Positions 17,595-25,507 of a DNA stretch of 64,000 bases are shown here, one piece after another. The DNA comes from Ruminimicrobiellum sp045223915 (GTDB lineage Bacteria; Elusimicrobiota; Endomicrobiia; Endomicrobiales; Endomicrobiaceae): the NCBI GenBank assembly GCA_045223915.1, contig JBGUZU010000018.1, positions 16,054-80,053 on the forward strand. Direction: 5' to 3'. The notes under the pieces are model-generated. The model did no database searches. It saw nothing but the letters and a program-made list of their open reading frames with translations, and was not told the DNA's origin. Positions within the stretch are counted from its first letter, which is position 1. Every line of letters starts with the position of its first letter. The position numbers and the translations under genes were made by a program.

Positions 17595-18107
17595 ATGATA
17601 ATTGTAATAACCGGAAACGGAAAAGGTAAAACAACATCTTCAATAGGTCAAATAGTTAGAGCGTTAGGTCATAACCAAAAAGTTTGTTTGGTTCAACTTT
17701 TTAAAGGTGAAGATTTTTACGGAGAACAAAAGATTTTGACTAAGCTCGAAGGATTGGATTTCTTTTCTTTTGCCGCAAAACATCCGTTTTGTTTTAGAGA
17801 TATAACAAAGGAACAAACCATAGAAGAATGTAAAAAGGCAACAGATAAATTAAAAGAAATTATAAAGAATAATAAATATAATTTGATAGTGCTTGAAGAA
17901 TTTAATATCGCAATAAGAGATAACTTTATAGAAGAAGATTTGTTGATAGATATTATAAAGCAATTGAACGAAAAATCTAATGTTGTTGTTACCGGAAGAG
18001 GAGCAAGTCAAAAACTTATAGATGTTGCCGATTTGGTAAGCGAAGTAAAAGAAATAAAACATCCTTACAATAAGGGTATTCCTGCACAGGAAGGAATTGA
18101 ATATTAA
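17595..18107 (+). CDS. btuR: Corrinoid adenosyltransferase, CobA/BtuR type
   Basis: A 170-residue P-loop enzyme that adenosylates cob(I)alamin to coenzyme B12. The P-loop GNGKGKTTSS lies at about residues 7-16; in this family the motif binds ATP in reversed orientation and donates the adenosyl group. The VLEEFNIAI segment matches the family's acidic strand (usually LDE). It is slightly shorter than E. coli BtuR at the N-terminus, which is common. It heads a plus-strand cluster with corrinoid uptake genes, so its role is probably activation of scavenged corrinoids. AGAGG precedes the ATG. Confidence 0.92.
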   Translation: MIIVITGNGKGKTTSSIGQIVRALGHNQKVCLVQLFKGEDFYGEQKILTKLEGLDFFSFAAKHPFCFRDITKEQTIEECKKATDKLKEIIKNNKYNLIVLEEFNIAIRDNFIEEDLLIDIIKQLNEKSNVVVTGRGASQKLIDVADLVSEVKEIKHPYNKGIPAQEGIEY

Positions 18108-18158
18108 TTGCAAAGCAATTAATATTGTTGAACAGTTGAATGGTTGAAAGGTTTAAAA
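18101..18158. repeat. Palindrome plus octamer array before btuF
   Basis: AATATTAATTGC-aaa-GCAATAATATT is a palindrome with one bulged base over the btuR stop. It is followed by four octamers GTTGAACA, GTTGAATG, GTTGAAAG and GTTTAAAA (18127-18158). The third unit supplies the AAAGG used as the btuF ribosome site, so the repeat array has been co-opted into the leader. Confidence 0.6.
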
Positions 18159-18163
18159 ATTTT

Positions 18164-18988
18164 ATGAGAAAATTTTTATTTTTAGTACTATTAATATTTT
18201 TGTTATCATCAAATACTTTTGCAGAGTACAACAGAATAATTTCTTTAGCACCGTCTGCTACGGAAAGTTTATATGAGTTGGGTATAGATGAAGAATTGGT
18301 CGCAAACACGGTTTATTGTTCCGACGGTAACTTTAAAAAAGAAAAAATCGGTACGGTAACGGAACCGAATATTGAGAAAATTGTTTCGTTAAAACCCGAT
18401 TTGATTATAGCCACAAAAGAAGGAAATTATAAAACTGTTATTGATAAGTTGATAAGATTAAAATTAACGGTATATGTTATGGAACCGTATTCAAATTTTG
18501 AAGATGTTTGTATCAATTTTCAAAAACTTGCGGACTATTTAGATAGATCGGATACTGCAAAAGAAATAATAAATAATGTAAAAGATGAAATTTCCGAATT
18601 AGACAGCAAAACAAAAAATACGAACAAAGAAAAAATATTTTGGGAAGTCGGTGCAAATCCCATATTTACCGTTGGTAAACAAAGTTTTGTTAACGAATAC
18701 AATAAATTTATAAACGGAACAAATATTTTTGAATATATAGATATGAGATACCCTAACATAAGTGTGGAATCTGTTATAGAAAAAAATCCCGATATAATTA
18801 TGCTTGTTAATATGGGCGATGTAAGTGATCAGGAAATTGCCAAATGGAATAAATATAAAAACATAACAGCGGTAAAAAATAATAAAATTTATTTGCTGGA
18901 AGCAAACGATATTTTTACACCTACACCAAAAAGATTTTTGAACGGGATAAAAGTTTTGAAAAATAAGTTGGATAAAGAAAAAATTTAA
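18164..18988 (+). CDS. btuF: Periplasmic corrinoid-binding protein, BtuF type
   Basis: The start is ATG 18164, which gives a clean signal peptide (MRKFLFLVLLIFLLSSNTFA); an ATG 24 bases earlier would add a charged extension. The 274-residue product has the class III solute-binding layout, opening with RIISLAPSATESLYELG, as in BtuF, then two lobes joined by a long helix. BtuF delivers cobalamin to the BtuCD transporter. The substrate is supported by neighbouring btuR, btuC, btuD, riboswitch and btuB; siderophore binders share the fold. No lipobox is evident, so it should be soluble. Confidence 0.88.
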   Translation: MRKFLFLVLLIFLLSSNTFAEYNRIISLAPSATESLYELGIDEELVANTVYCSDGNFKKEKIGTVTEPNIEKIVSLKPDLIIATKEGNYKTVIDKLIRLKLTVYVMEPYSNFEDVCINFQKLADYLDRSDTAKEIINNVKDEISELDSKTKNTNKEKIFWEVGANPIFTVGKQSFVNEYNKFINGTNIFEYIDMRYPNISVESVIEKNPDIIMLVNMGDVSDQEIAKWNKYKNITAVKNNKIYLLEANDIFTPTPKRFLNGIKVLKNKLDKEKI

Positions 18989-19011
18989 CGACAGGAGAAT
19001 TAAAAAAACAC

Positions 19012-20472
19012 ATGAATAAATTTTTAAAGTTTATTTTTATAAGTGTTTTTACCATATTTGTTTTATCTTCTTGTTCCGATAAGGACTCTTTTGTAGATAT
19101 TTGTGTGGGAAACGAACATTCCATAGTATTAACAAAAAACGGAGCGGTATATTCTATTGGAAAGAATAAATTCGGAGAATGTAATGTTAAAAATTGGAAA
19201 GATATTATTGCAATAGCCGCAGGGGACAGCCATAGTGTGGGATTAAAGAAAGATGGAACGGTAGTTGCTTGCGGAGATAATAATGATGGGCAATGCAATG
19301 TTCAAGATTGGAAAGATATTGTTGCAATAGCTGCAGGAGATGCATGTACTTTTGGCGTAAAAAATGACGGAACAGTTGTTGTGATTGGTAAGAATAATGA
19401 AGGGCAATGCAACATTCAAGATTGGAAAGATATTGTTGCAATAGCTGCCGGAAAAGAACATACTGTAGGATTGAAAAAAAATGGAACTGTTGTTGCTTGC
19501 GGGAATAATAATTTCGGACAAGGCAATGTTGAAGATTGGGAAGATATTATAGATATATGTGCCGGTGATGAACATACGGTAGGTTTAAAGAGTGATAAAA
19601 CCGTAGTTGCTGTGGGAAATGATGATGAAGCCCAAAGTTTTGTTAAAGATTGGCGAAAGATTATATCAATAGCTGCCGGCAGGAAACATACTGTAGGATT
19701 AAGAGAAGATGGAATTGTTGTTGCTCGCGGAGATAATAATTTTCAACAATGTGAGGTTGGAGATTTTAAAGAAATTGCTGCAATATATGCAGGAAAAGAC
19801 AACACGATTATATTAGGGCAAAATGGAAAAATCAGTTCCAGAGGTGCCGATAGAAACAGGCAATGCGCTGCCGGAGATCTTTCGCGAATAGTTCTTTTTG
19901 ATAAAATAGAAAACGATGAGAGATTTATAAGTTTTAATAATTTTGCGAATAGGTTGGAAGGAAAATGGGAAACACTTAAAGCTGAATTTAGCGACATTTC
20001 AGATGGGATTATTTTCTTGATAATGTTTACTATCGGAGTATTTGTTTTTTGTGGTTTATATAAACTTGCCGTAAAACAAGAAGAAGAAATTAAGAAGAAT
20101 TATGAGAGGAAAATAAAAAATACCAAGGACAGAACATTTGATATAGATATATTGGCGGAAAACAGTAAGAAAGAGGCTATAATAAGAGCAGAGAAAAAGA
20201 ATAAAAAGGTCAGTAGAAGTGTAGATATATTGGCGGAAAACAGTAAAAAAGAAGCCATAAAAAAAGCAAACGAAAAAAAAGCAAAGAAAAATACAGAAAA
20301 AATAGATATGTTGGCAGAAACAACCAGAGAAGAGGCCATAAGAAAAGCAAAGGAAGAAGCAGTCAAAAGAAAAGAAAGAGAGGAAAGGAACATAAAAATA
20401 AGGGCTAATAAAGAGCAGGAAAATCTTCGTAAAAAATATAAGGAGATAAATAATTCAATAATAAACAAATGA
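19012..20472 (+). CDS. RCC1-repeat protein with transmembrane helix, in the B12 operon
   Basis: The 486 residues begin with a signal sequence ending in a possible lipobox (LSSC). Seven repeats of about 38 residues of the RCC1 type follow (pattern WKDIxAIAAGxxHTVGLKxDG, then TVVAxGxNNxGQCNV); seven is the number needed to close an RCC1 propeller. A transmembrane helix lies at about 332-351. The tail carries three copies of a DILAENSKKEAI-like motif and a Lys/Glu-rich coiled coil. A periplasmic propeller and a cytoplasmic tail are inferred. It lies between btuF and btuC and shares the ATGA overlap with btuC, so it is co-expressed with corrinoid uptake. Its function is unknown. Confidence 0.8.
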   Translation: MNKFLKFIFISVFTIFVLSSCSDKDSFVDICVGNEHSIVLTKNGAVYSIGKNKFGECNVKNWKDIIAIAAGDSHSVGLKKDGTVVACGDNNDGQCNVQDWKDIVAIAAGDACTFGVKNDGTVVVIGKNNEGQCNIQDWKDIVAIAAGKEHTVGLKKNGTVVACGNNNFGQGNVEDWEDIIDICAGDEHTVGLKSDKTVVAVGNDDEAQSFVKDWRKIISIAAGRKHTVGLREDGIVVARGDNNFQQCEVGDFKEIAAIYAGKDNTIILGQNGKISSRGADRNRQCAAGDLSRIVLFDKIENDERFISFNNFANRLEGKWETLKAEFSDISDGIIFLIMFTIGVFVFCGLYKLAVKQEEEIKKNYERKIKNTKDRTFDIDILAENSKKEAIIRAEKKNKKVSRSVDILAENSKKEAIKKANEKKAKKNTEKIDMLAETTREEAIRKAKEEAVKRKEREERNIKIRANKEQENLRKKYKEINNSIINK

Positions 20473-21461
20473 ATAAGATTTTTAAGTTTGGCTTACTGCT
20501 TATAATATTGGTTATAACATTTATAATTGCGATGATATCGGGTATAAGTGATATATCCGTTATGGAAATGTTAAAGTCTTTATTTTCAACCGGTGACGGT
20601 AATACTTATACAATAATAAATCAAATAAGATTACCGAGAGTTATTCTTGCTGTAGTTGCCGGTGCAGGTCTTGCATGCAGCGGATGTGTTTTTCAGGGAG
20701 TGCTTAGAAATCCGTTAGCGGATCCGTTCACATTGGGTATTTCAGGCGGTGCGGCTTTCGGTGCATCTATAGGCTTTGCTTTCGGAATAACAAAACTTTC
20801 TTGGATATTTTTACCGTTGTTAGGATTTTTAGGTGCATTGTTATCGGTAGGTTTAGTTTATATACTTAACATGAAAAAAGAGTTTGATTCCAATACCATG
20901 ATACTTTCCGGTGTGGTTGCAAGTTATATTTTCTCTTCCGCGGTAATGTTGGTGTTTTCAATATCTTCTTCGGATCAACTGTATTCCGCTTTTATGTGGC
21001 TTATGGGAAATCTTGCTTTTTTTGATGAACGACTTTTGCCTATGGTAATAATTTTAGTTATGGCAGGTGTTGTAATTTTGTGCTGCTTGGGTAATGTTAT
21101 AAATATAATAAGTTTAGGTAACGAAAAATCTAATTCTTTGGGTATAAATACGGCAAGAACGGTAAAATATATTTTCTTATTAAGTTCGTTAATAACGGCA
21201 TGTATTGTAAGTTGTTGCGGAGTTATAGGTTTTGTAGGTCTTATGATACCGCACATTACAAGAAAATTTGTGGGAAATAATAACAAAGTATTGATGCCGT
21301 TTTCCGCTGTCGTAGGAGCAATATTTTTGTTGATATGCGATACTGTAAGCAGAACGGTAATTGCTCCCGTGGAAATTCCGATAGGTGTAATAACAAGCAT
21401 AATCGGAGGTTTATTTTTTGTTTTCTTACTGTTAAGAAAAGCGGGTAAAATATCTATATGA
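20469..21461 (+). CDS. btuC: Corrinoid ABC transporter permease, BtuC/FecCD family
   Basis: A 330-residue, very hydrophobic protein with the FecCD layout of about ten membrane helices. The family segments RLPRVILAVVAGAGLACSG and NPLADPFTLGISGGAAFGAS near the N-terminus and GFVGLMIPHITRKFVG, the coupling segment for the ATPase, are visible. It forms the inner-membrane channel with BtuD and receives substrate from BtuF. Overlaps of 4 bases with both neighbours show tight coupling. Family members also move iron-siderophores or haem; the genes around it favour cobalamin. Confidence 0.9.
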   Translation: MNKIFKFGLLLIILVITFIIAMISGISDISVMEMLKSLFSTGDGNTYTIINQIRLPRVILAVVAGAGLACSGCVFQGVLRNPLADPFTLGISGGAAFGASIGFAFGITKLSWIFLPLLGFLGALLSVGLVYILNMKKEFDSNTMILSGVVASYIFSSAVMLVFSISSSDQLYSAFMWLMGNLAFFDERLLPMVIILVMAGVVILCCLGNVINIISLGNEKSNSLGINTARTVKYIFLLSSLITACIVSCCGVIGFVGLMIPHITRKFVGNNNKVLMPFSAVVGAIFLLICDTVSRTVIAPVEIPIGVITSIIGGLFFVFLLLRKAGKISI

Positions 21462-22231
21462 TAAAAATAGAAAATGTTTCATTATCTTATGATAAAAGAA
21501 CGGTTCTTGAAGATATAAGTTTGAACTTAAAAGAGAAATCTTTTATCGGAATTATCGGTAAAAACGGAACAGGGAAAAGTACATTATTGAAGTCTGTAGT
21601 CGGACTTTTAAAACCCGTAAAAGGAAATATTTTTATTGATGATAAAAATGTTTATGATATGAAAAAAAATATTTTGGCAAAGAAAATTTCTTTTATGCCA
21701 CAAACAATGCAGTTTGATTTTTCTTTTAATGTTAAAGATTTTATTATGTTCGGAAGATATCCTTACACAAATATGTTCAAGTTGGCAAGTGCAGAAGATT
21801 TTAAAATAGTTGAAGATGTAATGAAGCTTACCGAAACATCGGAATTCGCGGAAAGAAATATAAACGAACTTTCCGGCGGGGAAAGACAAAAAGTTTTGTT
21901 GGCACAAACATTAGTTCAACAAACCGATATCATTGCACTCGATGAACCGACATCTCATCTTGATATCGGCAGCCAGGCAACAATATTTAAGTTGTTAAAA
22001 ATGTTAAACGAAAAATATAATAAAACAATTATTACTACCGTTCACGATTTGAATTTGGCGGGAGAATTTTGTTCGGATATAGTTTTTCTTGATGATAAAA
22101 AGGTTATCAATTTCGGACCTGCCGAAAAAGTTTTGAATTATAAAGATATAGAAAAAGTTTATGATGTAAAAGTTGTTGTTCATACTAATCCGGTATCGAA
22201 AAAGCCTGTAGTTATACCGGTATACAATTAA
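21458..22231 (+). CDS. btuD: Corrinoid ABC transporter ATPase, BtuD/FecE family
   Basis: A 257-residue ABC ATPase that powers the BtuC channel. Walker A GKNGTGKSTLL is at about residues 35-45, the signature LSGGERQKVLLAQTL near 139, Walker B IIALDEPTSHLD follows, and the switch histidine lies in TTVHDLN. Family length and context fit BtuD. The gene ends the first part of the B12 cluster; after it come repeat-rich DNA and a cobalamin riboswitch that serves the next transcription segment. Confidence 0.92.
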   Translation: MIKIENVSLSYDKRTVLEDISLNLKEKSFIGIIGKNGTGKSTLLKSVVGLLKPVKGNIFIDDKNVYDMKKNILAKKISFMPQTMQFDFSFNVKDFIMFGRYPYTNMFKLASAEDFKIVEDVMKLTETSEFAERNINELSGGERQKVLLAQTLVQQTDIIALDEPTSHLDIGSQATIFKLLKMLNEKYNKTIITTVHDLNLAGEFCSDIVFLDDKKVINFGPAEKVLNYKDIEKVYDVKVVVHTNPVSKKPVVIPVYN

Positions 22232-22240
22232 AATAATGAC

Positions 22241-22386
22241 AGGTTATTAGGTTATAGGGTTATAAGTTTAGAAAAGCAACAACGACAAAAATAATTTGAA
22301 AAATTTAGTTATAAATTGTAAATTATAAATCGTTGTTTAGTAGTTGTCGTTAATTATGAATTGTAAATTATAAATTATCAATTGTA
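22241..22386. repeat. Octamer and heptamer arrays between btuD and the riboswitch
   Basis: Octamers AGGTTATT, AGGTTATA, GGGTTATA, AGTTTAGA (22241-22272) come first. Heptamers of the AATTRTN type follow (AATTATG, AATTGTA, AATTATA, AATTATC, AATTGTA at 22352-22386), with a shorter copy near 22310. The riboswitch starts a few bases after the last unit, so its promoter must lie within this repeat DNA. No unambiguous promoter can be chosen. Confidence 0.65.
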
Positions 22387-22392
22387 GTTATA

Positions 22393-22530
22393 ACGGTGTA
22401 CGGGAAAGCTGTGAGAATCGGCTACAGTCCGGCTACTGTATTGAGTGCAGTAATTAAATATTTTCACTGATTATCAAAAAATCGGGAAGGAAATATTTGC
22501 AGTAAAAACTCTAAGTCAGGAGACCGACCG
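22393..22530 (+). promoter_or_regulatory. Cobalamin riboswitch
   Basis: The conserved cobalamin aptamer blocks appear in order: GGTG, GGGAA followed by GTGAGAATC, ACAGTCCGGCTACTGTA (the family's CAGTCC-NGCYACTGTA block), CACTGA, GGGAAGG and AAGTCAGGAGACC at the 3' end. Adenosyl- or methylcobalamin binding normally represses downstream B12 uptake or synthesis genes. Downstream, a possible stem (22528-22545 with 22572-22586) loops out a strong ribosome site and a 9-codon frame, which could be the expression platform. btuB, about 320 nt further on, is the likely regulated gene. Confidence 0.92.
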
Positions 22531-22560
22531 TTAATCAAAATAAACCCCGAGGAGGTTGTT

Positions 22561-22590
22561 ATGAAACAATCGTTTATTATTGACGGATAA
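22561..22590 (+). CDS. Possible 9-residue leader peptide after the riboswitch
   Basis: ATG 22561 follows GGAGG at 22551-22555 with good spacing, and the frame encodes MKQSFIIDG before TAA. The ribosome site lies in the loop of a stem formed by 22528-22545 and 22572-22586 and in a small AACC/GGTT pairing. That is how a translation-controlling platform would look. It may be a true leader peptide or the surviving start of a gene broken when repeat DNA entered. The peptide resembles nothing I recognise. Confidence 0.35.
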   Translation: MKQSFIIDG

Positions 22591-22839
22591 AAATTGCTTT
22601 GCAATTTGTGATGTATGGATGCATGGAAGGATTGAACCAAAATGCATGTGCATTTCGGTGAGCTTACAGCTTAAAGCTAAGAAATTAGTGTTTATAGTTG
22701 GTAGTTTGTAGTTGTTGGTTTAATGTATTTTTTTGCTTTGTAAAAAATCTAATAATTAATCAAAATTCACATTGTGAATTTTACCGAAAACTATAAACCA
22801 TAAACTATAAGCCATAAGCTAAAAATACGAAGTATTTTT
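22591..22839. repeat. Palindromes and tandem repeats between riboswitch and btuB
   Basis: Four palindromes with short spacers are present: AAATTGC-ttt-GCAATTT (22591-22607), AAATGCATGTGCATTT (22640-22655), AAAATTCAC-att-GTGAATTTT (22762-22782) and AAAAATAC-gaa-GTATTTTT (22821-22839). Between them lie octamers GATGTATG, GATGCATG, GAAGGATT (22610-22633), heptamers TATAGTT, GGTAGTT, TGTAGTT, GTTGGTT (22693-22720) and heptamers ACTATAA, ACCATAA, ACTATAA, GCCATAA (22790-22817). The whole 250 bases look like accumulated repeat units that lengthen the btuB leader. Confidence 0.65.
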
Positions 22840-22853
22840 TTAGGAGAAATAAA

Positions 22854-24752
22854 ATGAGAAAATTTATAAGTTTATTGGCAGTATTGAGTTTAGCAGTATC
22901 TGCATTTACTCAAACAGTAATTGCAGCAGATTATGATGAAGATGAAAACGAAGGAGAAGTCTTTTTGTCTTTAACAAAAACGGCAGAACCGTTAAGCGAT
23001 TTAACAACAAATTTGACGGTTATTACAGAAGAAGAAATTAAAGAAAAAAGTGCGGACACTTTAGGTGATATACTTGAAGGAGAACTTGGTATATCTTATA
23101 AAAATAATGGTCCTTTGGGACAAGCTCAATCTATATTTATGAGAGGTGCATCATCGGGCCAAACATTGGTATTGGTAGATGGCAGAAAAGTTAATGAGGT
23201 TGCTTTAGGTGGAGCAGATTTTACTGCAATTCCGGCAAGCATGATAGAAAGAGTTGAAATTATAAGAGGTTCAGGTGCCGCTCTTTACGGAACAGGAGCA
23301 TTCGGTGGTGTTATCAATGTTATAACAAAAAAAGCCACGCCGTTAACACCTAATGTTAATCCGTATTTTTCTTACGGAACATTTAATACTATTAATGCAG
23401 GTATAACGGGAGCTTATGCAAATGATGTTGTTTCTATATTAATTGCACCATCTATGTTATCTTCGGATGGTTATGAACCTGTTTCTTTTTATAATTCTAA
23501 AAATATTTTCGGTAAAATCGGTGTGAATTTAACTGAAGATTCGGAAATAATTTTGTCCGGTCAGGCATATAATGCAGATATCGGAAATCCGGGTTCCAAA
23601 ACTCTCGGATATGCTCCTTCAAAACAATTTGAAGATAATAATTATTTAAAATTGGATTACAATATAAAAATAGAAGATTTCAAGGTTCAAGTTTCAGGAT
23701 ACAATGCTAACTATACAAGAAAAGCACCTACTTACGGAAATGAATACAATACTGTAAATACGGGTTTTAAAGGTGATGTTACGTATAAAGAATTTTTAAC
23801 ATTAGGTTTGGAATGGGATAAAAACGAATTTAAACAAAGAGGTCAACAAGCTATTAGCTATGATCCTTATGAAGCTATAGAAGTAGAACAAGTAAACAAA
23901 TATAGAGAAACAGCATCAGCTTATTTACAGGCAATTTTTAATGTTGGAAATTTAACTTTAATACCTGTAGTAAGAGGTGATAAAAATAATGATTATGAAG
24001 ATGTGTTTACACCTGCACTTTCTGCAATTTTTAAATTAACCGATGAAATAAAACTTTCCGGTAATGCAAGCAGAGTTTGGAATGCTCCTACTTTCAGTCA
24101 ATTATACGATGATAGTTATGGTAGCGCAAATCCTAATTTAAAACCTGAAAAAGGTTGGTCTTATGATTTAGGTGTAGAATATTCCGTAAATAAGTTTACC
24201 GGTATGGTAACAGGTTTTTATATTGATTCTGAAGATTTGATAATAAGTGACCCCAATGATAATTATAGAGGACATAATGTAGGAAAAGCAAGACAATACG
24301 GTTATGAAGTCGGTTTAAAATATGATATGTGTAAAGAAGTAAGTCATAAAATAAACTATACATATACAAGAGCAGAAGATTTAGAAACTTATCAAAATTT
24401 AATTTATAGGCCAGTACATAATTTAAATTATGCAATAACAGTAAAACCGATGAAAGCATTAAAAATATCGGCAGATGTTTCTTATGTAACATCTACAATG
24501 TACCAAGTTAAACATCCCGGATATTCATATGAAGATTATTATACCGGAGATACTGTTAATGTTCCCGCAGAACCTGATTTATATTTAGATGATTATTGCA
24601 TAGTTAATGCAAGAGTAGATTATCAAATAATGAAATATGTTTCTTTATGGGTTAAAGGAAACAACTTAACAAATAATGATAAATATCAGTTAAATTATGG
24701 TTATCCTATGCCGGGAATTACGGGAACTGCAGGTATAGATGTAAGATTTTAA
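22854..24752 (+). CDS. btuB: TonB-dependent outer-membrane receptor, BtuB-like
   Basis: The 632-residue protein has a signal peptide ending about AVIAADY-like (TVIAADYDED), a plug domain (residues about 45-160, with the IFMRGASSGQTLVLVDGRKV and ERVEIIRGSGAALYGTGAFGGVINVITK segments) and a beta barrel ending in an aromatic residue (DVRF), as outer-membrane proteins do. TonB energy drives substrate import to BtuF. Linkage to a cobalamin riboswitch and btuFCD supports corrinoids as substrate. AGGAGA lies at the usual distance from the ATG, so translation does not depend on the 9-codon frame upstream. Length is close to E. coli BtuB. Confidence 0.92.
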   Translation: MRKFISLLAVLSLAVSAFTQTVIAADYDEDENEGEVFLSLTKTAEPLSDLTTNLTVITEEEIKEKSADTLGDILEGELGISYKNNGPLGQAQSIFMRGASSGQTLVLVDGRKVNEVALGGADFTAIPASMIERVEIIRGSGAALYGTGAFGGVINVITKKATPLTPNVNPYFSYGTFNTINAGITGAYANDVVSILIAPSMLSSDGYEPVSFYNSKNIFGKIGVNLTEDSEIILSGQAYNADIGNPGSKTLGYAPSKQFEDNNYLKLDYNIKIEDFKVQVSGYNANYTRKAPTYGNEYNTVNTGFKGDVTYKEFLTLGLEWDKNEFKQRGQQAISYDPYEAIEVEQVNKYRETASAYLQAIFNVGNLTLIPVVRGDKNNDYEDVFTPALSAIFKLTDEIKLSGNASRVWNAPTFSQLYDDSYGSANPNLKPEKGWSYDLGVEYSVNKFTGMVTGFYIDSEDLIISDPNDNYRGHNVGKARQYGYEVGLKYDMCKEVSHKINYTYTRAEDLETYQNLIYRPVHNLNYAITVKPMKALKISADVSYVTSTMYQVKHPGYSYEDYYTGDTVNVPAEPDLYLDDYCIVNARVDYQIMKYVSLWVKGNNLTNNDKYQLNYGYPMPGITGTAGIDVRF

Positions 24753-24769
24753 TGGTGCTTGGAATAAAG

Positions 24770-24808
24770 AACAGGTTGCAAACATTTGTCTGCAACCTGT
24801 TTTTTTTA
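24770..24808 (+). terminator. btuB terminator
   Basis: Stem ACAGGTTGCA / TGCAACCTGT (24771-24780 with 24791-24800), 10-nt loop and eight T. It also lies 11 bases before the end of the converging pilin-like gene, though the A run needed for that direction is weak. Confidence 0.9.
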
Positions 24809-24818
24809 TTTCTAAAAA

Positions 24819-25349
24819 TTACCAAACCTTATTGTCGAAAGCTTCTTTTAATTTGTCCAGTTCTTTTTGTACTGCTTTTACATCGGAATGATATTCTTTT
24901 CCGGTAGGAACAGTAGAAAGAAAACTATCCGTTGCACCTGTATTACTGTCATTAGCAACAAAGTTTAATTCATAGATAAGTCCTGGTGCATTTGTCGTAT
25001 TTGGTAAATCTCTAATAACCTCAATATAAGCAGCATTTGCATCTTTCGGATAAGTTGCAAATTTAAAAGCTTTAGTCTTTATTCCGTTAACACCGGTTGA
25101 TTCCTTGGCGGCTGTCGGTTCTCCGTCAAACAATAATCCTAATTCTTCCAAATCCGCAGCAAATCTCTTGTTTACAATATAGAAATCCTTTTGAGCTGTT
25201 ATTATTGTGGAAAGTGTAGTATAAGCTTCTGCGAATTTAGTTCGCTCAATTTGTCCGTTATAAACGCCTTTTCCTATAATGGTAAGTATAGAGATAATAG
25301 TTATTATTATCACCATTTCAATAAGGGTGAAACCTTTAATATTTTTCAT
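24819..25349 (-). CDS. Type IV pilin-like protein
   Basis: The 176-residue product opens with MKNIKGFTLIEMVIIITIIS: a short leader ending in Gly, then Phe and Glu at +5, the prepilin peptidase signature. A 20-residue hydrophobic helix follows. The remainder is a small globular domain with no second hydrophobic helix. Such proteins are subunits or minor pseudopilins of type IV pili or type II secretion systems. No assembly genes are adjacent, so this is an isolated pilin-like gene. AAGGAG and TATAAT lie upstream on its strand. Confidence 0.88.
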   Translation of the reverse strand: MKNIKGFTLIEMVIIITIISILTIIGKGVYNGQIERTKFAEAYTTLSTIITAQKDFYIVNKRFAADLEELGLLFDGEPTAAKESTGVNGIKTKAFKFATYPKDANAAYIEVIRDLPNTTNAPGLIYELNFVANDSNTGATDSFLSTVPTGKEYHSDVKAVQKELDKLKEAFDNKVW

Positions 25350-25507
25350 AATGACTCCTTAAAATCTTTAATAATATTATAATGGTATCTCAACATAAAA
25401 TCAATATTTTTTTTATAGCTTTCGATTATTATTGTCATTATTCCTGTTTTTTTTGTAGAATATATAAGACTATAAATAAACTAATTTTATATAGATAGAG
25501 GATTAAG

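Noticed and set aside
17446..17643. A 65-codon minus-strand frame before btuR
   Set aside because: It runs over the hairpin element and into the start of btuR on the other strand and has the Phe/Leu-rich composition of AT-rich non-coding DNA.
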